A stretch of 64,000 bases of DNA, from positions 22,618 through 86,617 of the forward strand of contig JAIL01000257.1 of assembly GCA_000725195.1 (NCBI GenBank), given 5' to 3'. Shown piece after piece: positions 61,742-64,000 of the stretch; the first letter of the stretch is position 1; every line of letters starts with the position of its first letter. The notes under the pieces were generated by a model. The model did not search any database, was not told the origin of the DNA, and saw only the letters and a program-made list of their open reading frames with translations. Origin of the DNA: Snodgrassella alvi SCGC AB-598-O02. GTDB lineage: Bacteria; Pseudomonadota; Gammaproteobacteria; Burkholderiales; Neisseriaceae. Both the position numbers and the translations under genes were made by a program.

Positions 61742-63094
61742 ATGCTAAAAACCTCAACAATCAGCCTTGAAGAAATAAATAATACCGTCCATATTCCCAA
61801 TCCGAAGGCCGGTTTTTTTCGCAAACTATGGGCTTTTTCAGGTCCAGGGGCATTAGTAGCGGTGGGTTATATGGATCCGGGTAACTGGATTACCTCCATT
61901 CAGGGTGGAGCGCTATATAGTTATTTATTACTGTCAGTCATATTAATCTCAAGTTTAATTGCTATGCTTCTGCAGGCAATGTGCGTGAAAATTGGCGTCG
62001 TAACTGGAATGGATCTTGCTCAGGCGACCAAATCCATGGTTGGCAGAAAAACAGCCTTTTGTTTATGGATATCGACCGAGCTAGCCATCATCGCAACAGA
62101 AATTGCAGAAGTTATCGGCAGTGCAGTAGCCTTAAATCTGCTCTTTAAAATTCCCCTACTCTACGGCGTAATACTCACCGTCTTCGATGTAATCATACTG
62201 CTATTATTAATGAGATTTGGATTCAGAAAAATTGAAGCGATTGTCTTTTGCCTGATCACAACTATATTTATTATATTCGCATATGAGGTATTCAGAGCAT
62301 CGCCACAATTTAGTCAGATTCTCAACGGTTTTATACCGAAAACAGATATCTTTACAGCCTCAATTAAAGGCCATGACTCCTCCTTAATGCTGGCACTTGG
62401 CATCGTTGGTGCAACGGTCATGCCCCATAACCTATACCTTCACTCTTCCATTGTCCAAACCAGACAATACGATCGAATCGATGCTGCCAGTCTGAAAGAT
62501 GCCATTAAGTACGCGACCTTTGATTCAAATATCCAATTATCATTTTCATTTTTAATAAATTGCTTATTATTGATTCTAGGAGCCGCTTTATTTTACGGTA
62601 ATAACCCTGATGATCTTGGCAGATTTACCCAACTATATGACGCCTTAAAAAACCCGCAAATGGTTGGTGCCGTAGCCAGCTCAACGATGGCGACCTTATT
62701 TGCTGTTGCCTTACTGGCTTCTGGACAGAACGCCACCATAACAGGCACCTTAACCGGTCAAATAGTCATGGAAGGATTTATTAATTTATCCATACCACTC
62801 TGGGCCAGAAGGATTATTAGTCGGGGTTTAGCAATAATTCCCGTTATTTTATGCATCTATATTTGGGGTGACAGGGAAAACATCGTTGAAAATTTACTGA
62901 TATATACCCAGGTCTTTTTAAGTATTGCCTTACCCATATCAATGATCCCGTTAATATTGGTGACATCGAATAAAAAGATGATGGGAAAATTTGTCAACTG
63001 CAAACTCACTACCATCTTAGGCTGGCTTGCCACTATAGCATTGGTAATTTTAAATTTTCAGTTGATTTATGAAGTAATTAGTTCATTATTTTAA
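61742..63094 (+). CDS. mntH: Nramp-family divalent metal transporter MntH
   Basis: 450 aa with eleven transmembrane segments. The metal-site motif DPGN is at 45-48 (GYMDPGNWITSIQGG) and the second metal motif is MPHNLYLHSS near residue 224. It imports Mn(II) and Fe(II) with protons. A near-consensus Fur box precedes it. A typical NRAMP signature ASGQNATITGTLTGQIVMEGF is also present. The substrate preference between Mn and Fe cannot be read from the sequence. Confidence 0.95.
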   Translation: MLKTSTISLEEINNTVHIPNPKAGFFRKLWAFSGPGALVAVGYMDPGNWITSIQGGALYSYLLLSVILISSLIAMLLQAMCVKIGVVTGMDLAQATKSMVGRKTAFCLWISTELAIIATEIAEVIGSAVALNLLFKIPLLYGVILTVFDVIILLLLMRFGFRKIEAIVFCLITTIFIIFAYEVFRASPQFSQILNGFIPKTDIFTASIKGHDSSLMLALGIVGATVMPHNLYLHSSIVQTRQYDRIDAASLKDAIKYATFDSNIQLSFSFLINCLLLILGAALFYGNNPDDLGRFTQLYDALKNPQMVGAVASSTMATLFAVALLASGQNATITGTLTGQIVMEGFINLSIPLWARRIISRGLAIIPVILCIYIWGDRENIVENLLIYTQVFLSIALPISMIPLILVTSNKKMMGKFVNCKLTTILGWLATIALVILNFQLIYEVISSLF

Positions 63095-63144
63095 TCATGA
63101 ATAGATAGTAATCAGCATAAAATAAAAATCTTTTAATGAGCAAT

Positions 63145-63181
63145 AAAAATGCATAGACGATTCATCTGTCCGCGCATTTTT
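63145..63181 (+). terminator. Hairpin downstream of mntH
   Basis: AAAAATGC and GCATTTTT enclose 21 bases with a smaller partial stem; T-run at the end, 50 bp after the stop codon. Confidence 0.6.
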
Positions 63182-63496
63182 AATTTAAGCCCGAAATCAG
63201 ATGAATAATAGATTGTTATGGCAATAACAGTATTTTGCCAATAGACATGATTTTATTTAGACCTAAACAATTCCTAATAGCAAACAAACTTCTTTAAGCA
63301 AATTAAAACAAACCGTATTTATTTATATCGCCGTTATTGATACACTTATTTTACTGATCTTTTATAGCAAGTCAGTTAGTTAACCTGTTAAGAAAATCTG
63401 TTTTGTTATAATTGTTTCCTCAAATTTTTAATAATATGCTGACCATTACCGGCAATATTGCTGCTAATTGCATTACAGTTACACAGTCAGGTGCTG
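63182..63496. other. AT-rich intergenic region
   Basis: About 315 bp; nothing recognised. Confidence 0.4.
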
Positions 63497-63787
63497 ATGG
63501 CCAAAATTTTTCCACTTCATCCTAAACACCCAGAACGCATTTGTTGGGGCTGTGACAAATATTGCCGTCATGATGATTTATTATGTGGCAATGGCTGTAT
63601 TCGCATCCCTCATCCTTGCGAGGATTTTGGTGAACACTGGTATTTGCACGGTGACTGGTCTGGATTACTCTCAGAAAAACAACGCGCTCAGATTGCAGCC
63701 GAACAGGCAGCACAATCAACACATGCAGACACAGAAAAAAAGGACAAACCGCATATTAAACTATCACTGAAAAATAAAATCACCTAG
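63497..63787 (+). CDS. DUF3079 domain-containing protein
   Basis: 96 aa from ATG 63497; a longer reading frame from 63458 adds residues not typical of the family. The DUF3079 core is unmistakable: MAKIFPLHPKHPERICWGCD, then CGNGCIRIPHPCEDFGEHW. It has six conserved cysteines likely to bind a metal (inference). The Gln/Ala-rich C-terminus is low complexity. Function unknown; monocistronic. Confidence 0.85.
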   Translation: MAKIFPLHPKHPERICWGCDKYCRHDDLLCGNGCIRIPHPCEDFGEHWYLHGDWSGLLSEKQRAQIAAEQAAQSTHADTEKKDKPHIKLSLKNKIT

Positions 63788-64000
63788 TTAGATAAAAATT
63801 AAAGCAAATATAGTCATTTTTTTTATTGCAGAAACCAAAATATATTTACTTAAGACCTTATTGATTTTTTTTAATACAAAATAAAAATCCTCTGCCTTTC
63901 TATCTGTTTAAACTGCAACACGGCAAATAACGCCACCTATCTAGGCCATAAAATTAAGCTGTCTTATCCAATTCAACCAGCAAAAATAAGCTAACGAAAA
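63788..64000. other. Intergenic sequence to the window end
   Basis: About 210 bp of AT-rich sequence; no feature seen. Confidence 0.4.

Overview
The window looks like a chromosome segment of a low-GC Neisseriaceae bacterium, most likely Snodgrassella (bee-gut symbiont) or a close relative. This rests on the AT-rich gaps, the beta-proteobacterial replication block (rpmH-rnpA-yidD-yidC divergent from dnaA-dnaN-gyrB), a ligA-zipA pair, an anaerobic haem operon, a trimeric autotransporter with an extended signal peptide, and several iron-uptake systems. The genus is inferred from gene content, because no database search was possible.

Layout. 0-2 kb: the end of an EamA/DMT exporter and a LysR regulator. 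2.6-5.3 kb: an anaerobic haem-degradation operon (hutW-hutX-chuY) behind a consensus FNR site and a Fur-like palindrome. 5.4-11.6 kb: mostly single housekeeping or stress genes (yjdM/phnA, yaaA, a DUF2867 protein, a flavodoxin, TerC, a urea transporter, rpmE). 11.7-13.4 kb: thiM-thiE under a TPP riboswitch with a visible promoter. 13.4-15.8 kb: cysS and an OmpA-like lipoprotein. 16.5-24.7 kb: the dnaA region. 25-26 kb: a divergent HxlR regulator/NAD(P)H oxidoreductase pair. 26.6-32.3 kb: zipA-ligA-galU, ampD and tRNA-Phe. 32.6-34 kb: a decaying accessory patch with an orphan lipoprotein and two broken genes. 34-35.3 kb: cysteine desulfidase.

36.4-42.7 kb is a complete ferric-siderophore system: an undescribed 41-aa ORF translationally coupled to two permeases, an ATPase, a binding lipoprotein and a TonB-dependent receptor. 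A decayed partial copy of the receptor's 3' end lies about 1 kb downstream. 44.4-46.7 kb is a YadA-type adhesin with a 411-bp internal tandem repeat. 47.2-48.1 kb is a small two-gene locus with repeated and inverted TTGACAG motifs and a structured leader, resembling the P4-phage immunity/ash arrangement; it is the best candidate here for something undescribed. 48.3-49.4 kb is an exported Sel1-like hypothetical protein.

50-54 kb is a second iron system mixing parts of two known types: P19 protein, free-standing cupredoxin, FTR1 permease, short EfeO and Tat-exported EfeB. Then come a phosphoethanolamine transferase, pepN, cycA (preceded by a duplicated start region that creates a 6-codon leader), mntH (with a near-perfect Fur box inside a 16-bp inverted repeat) and a DUF3079 protein. 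Iron and metal supply is the main theme of the right half. No transposase, integrase or CRISPR array was seen.
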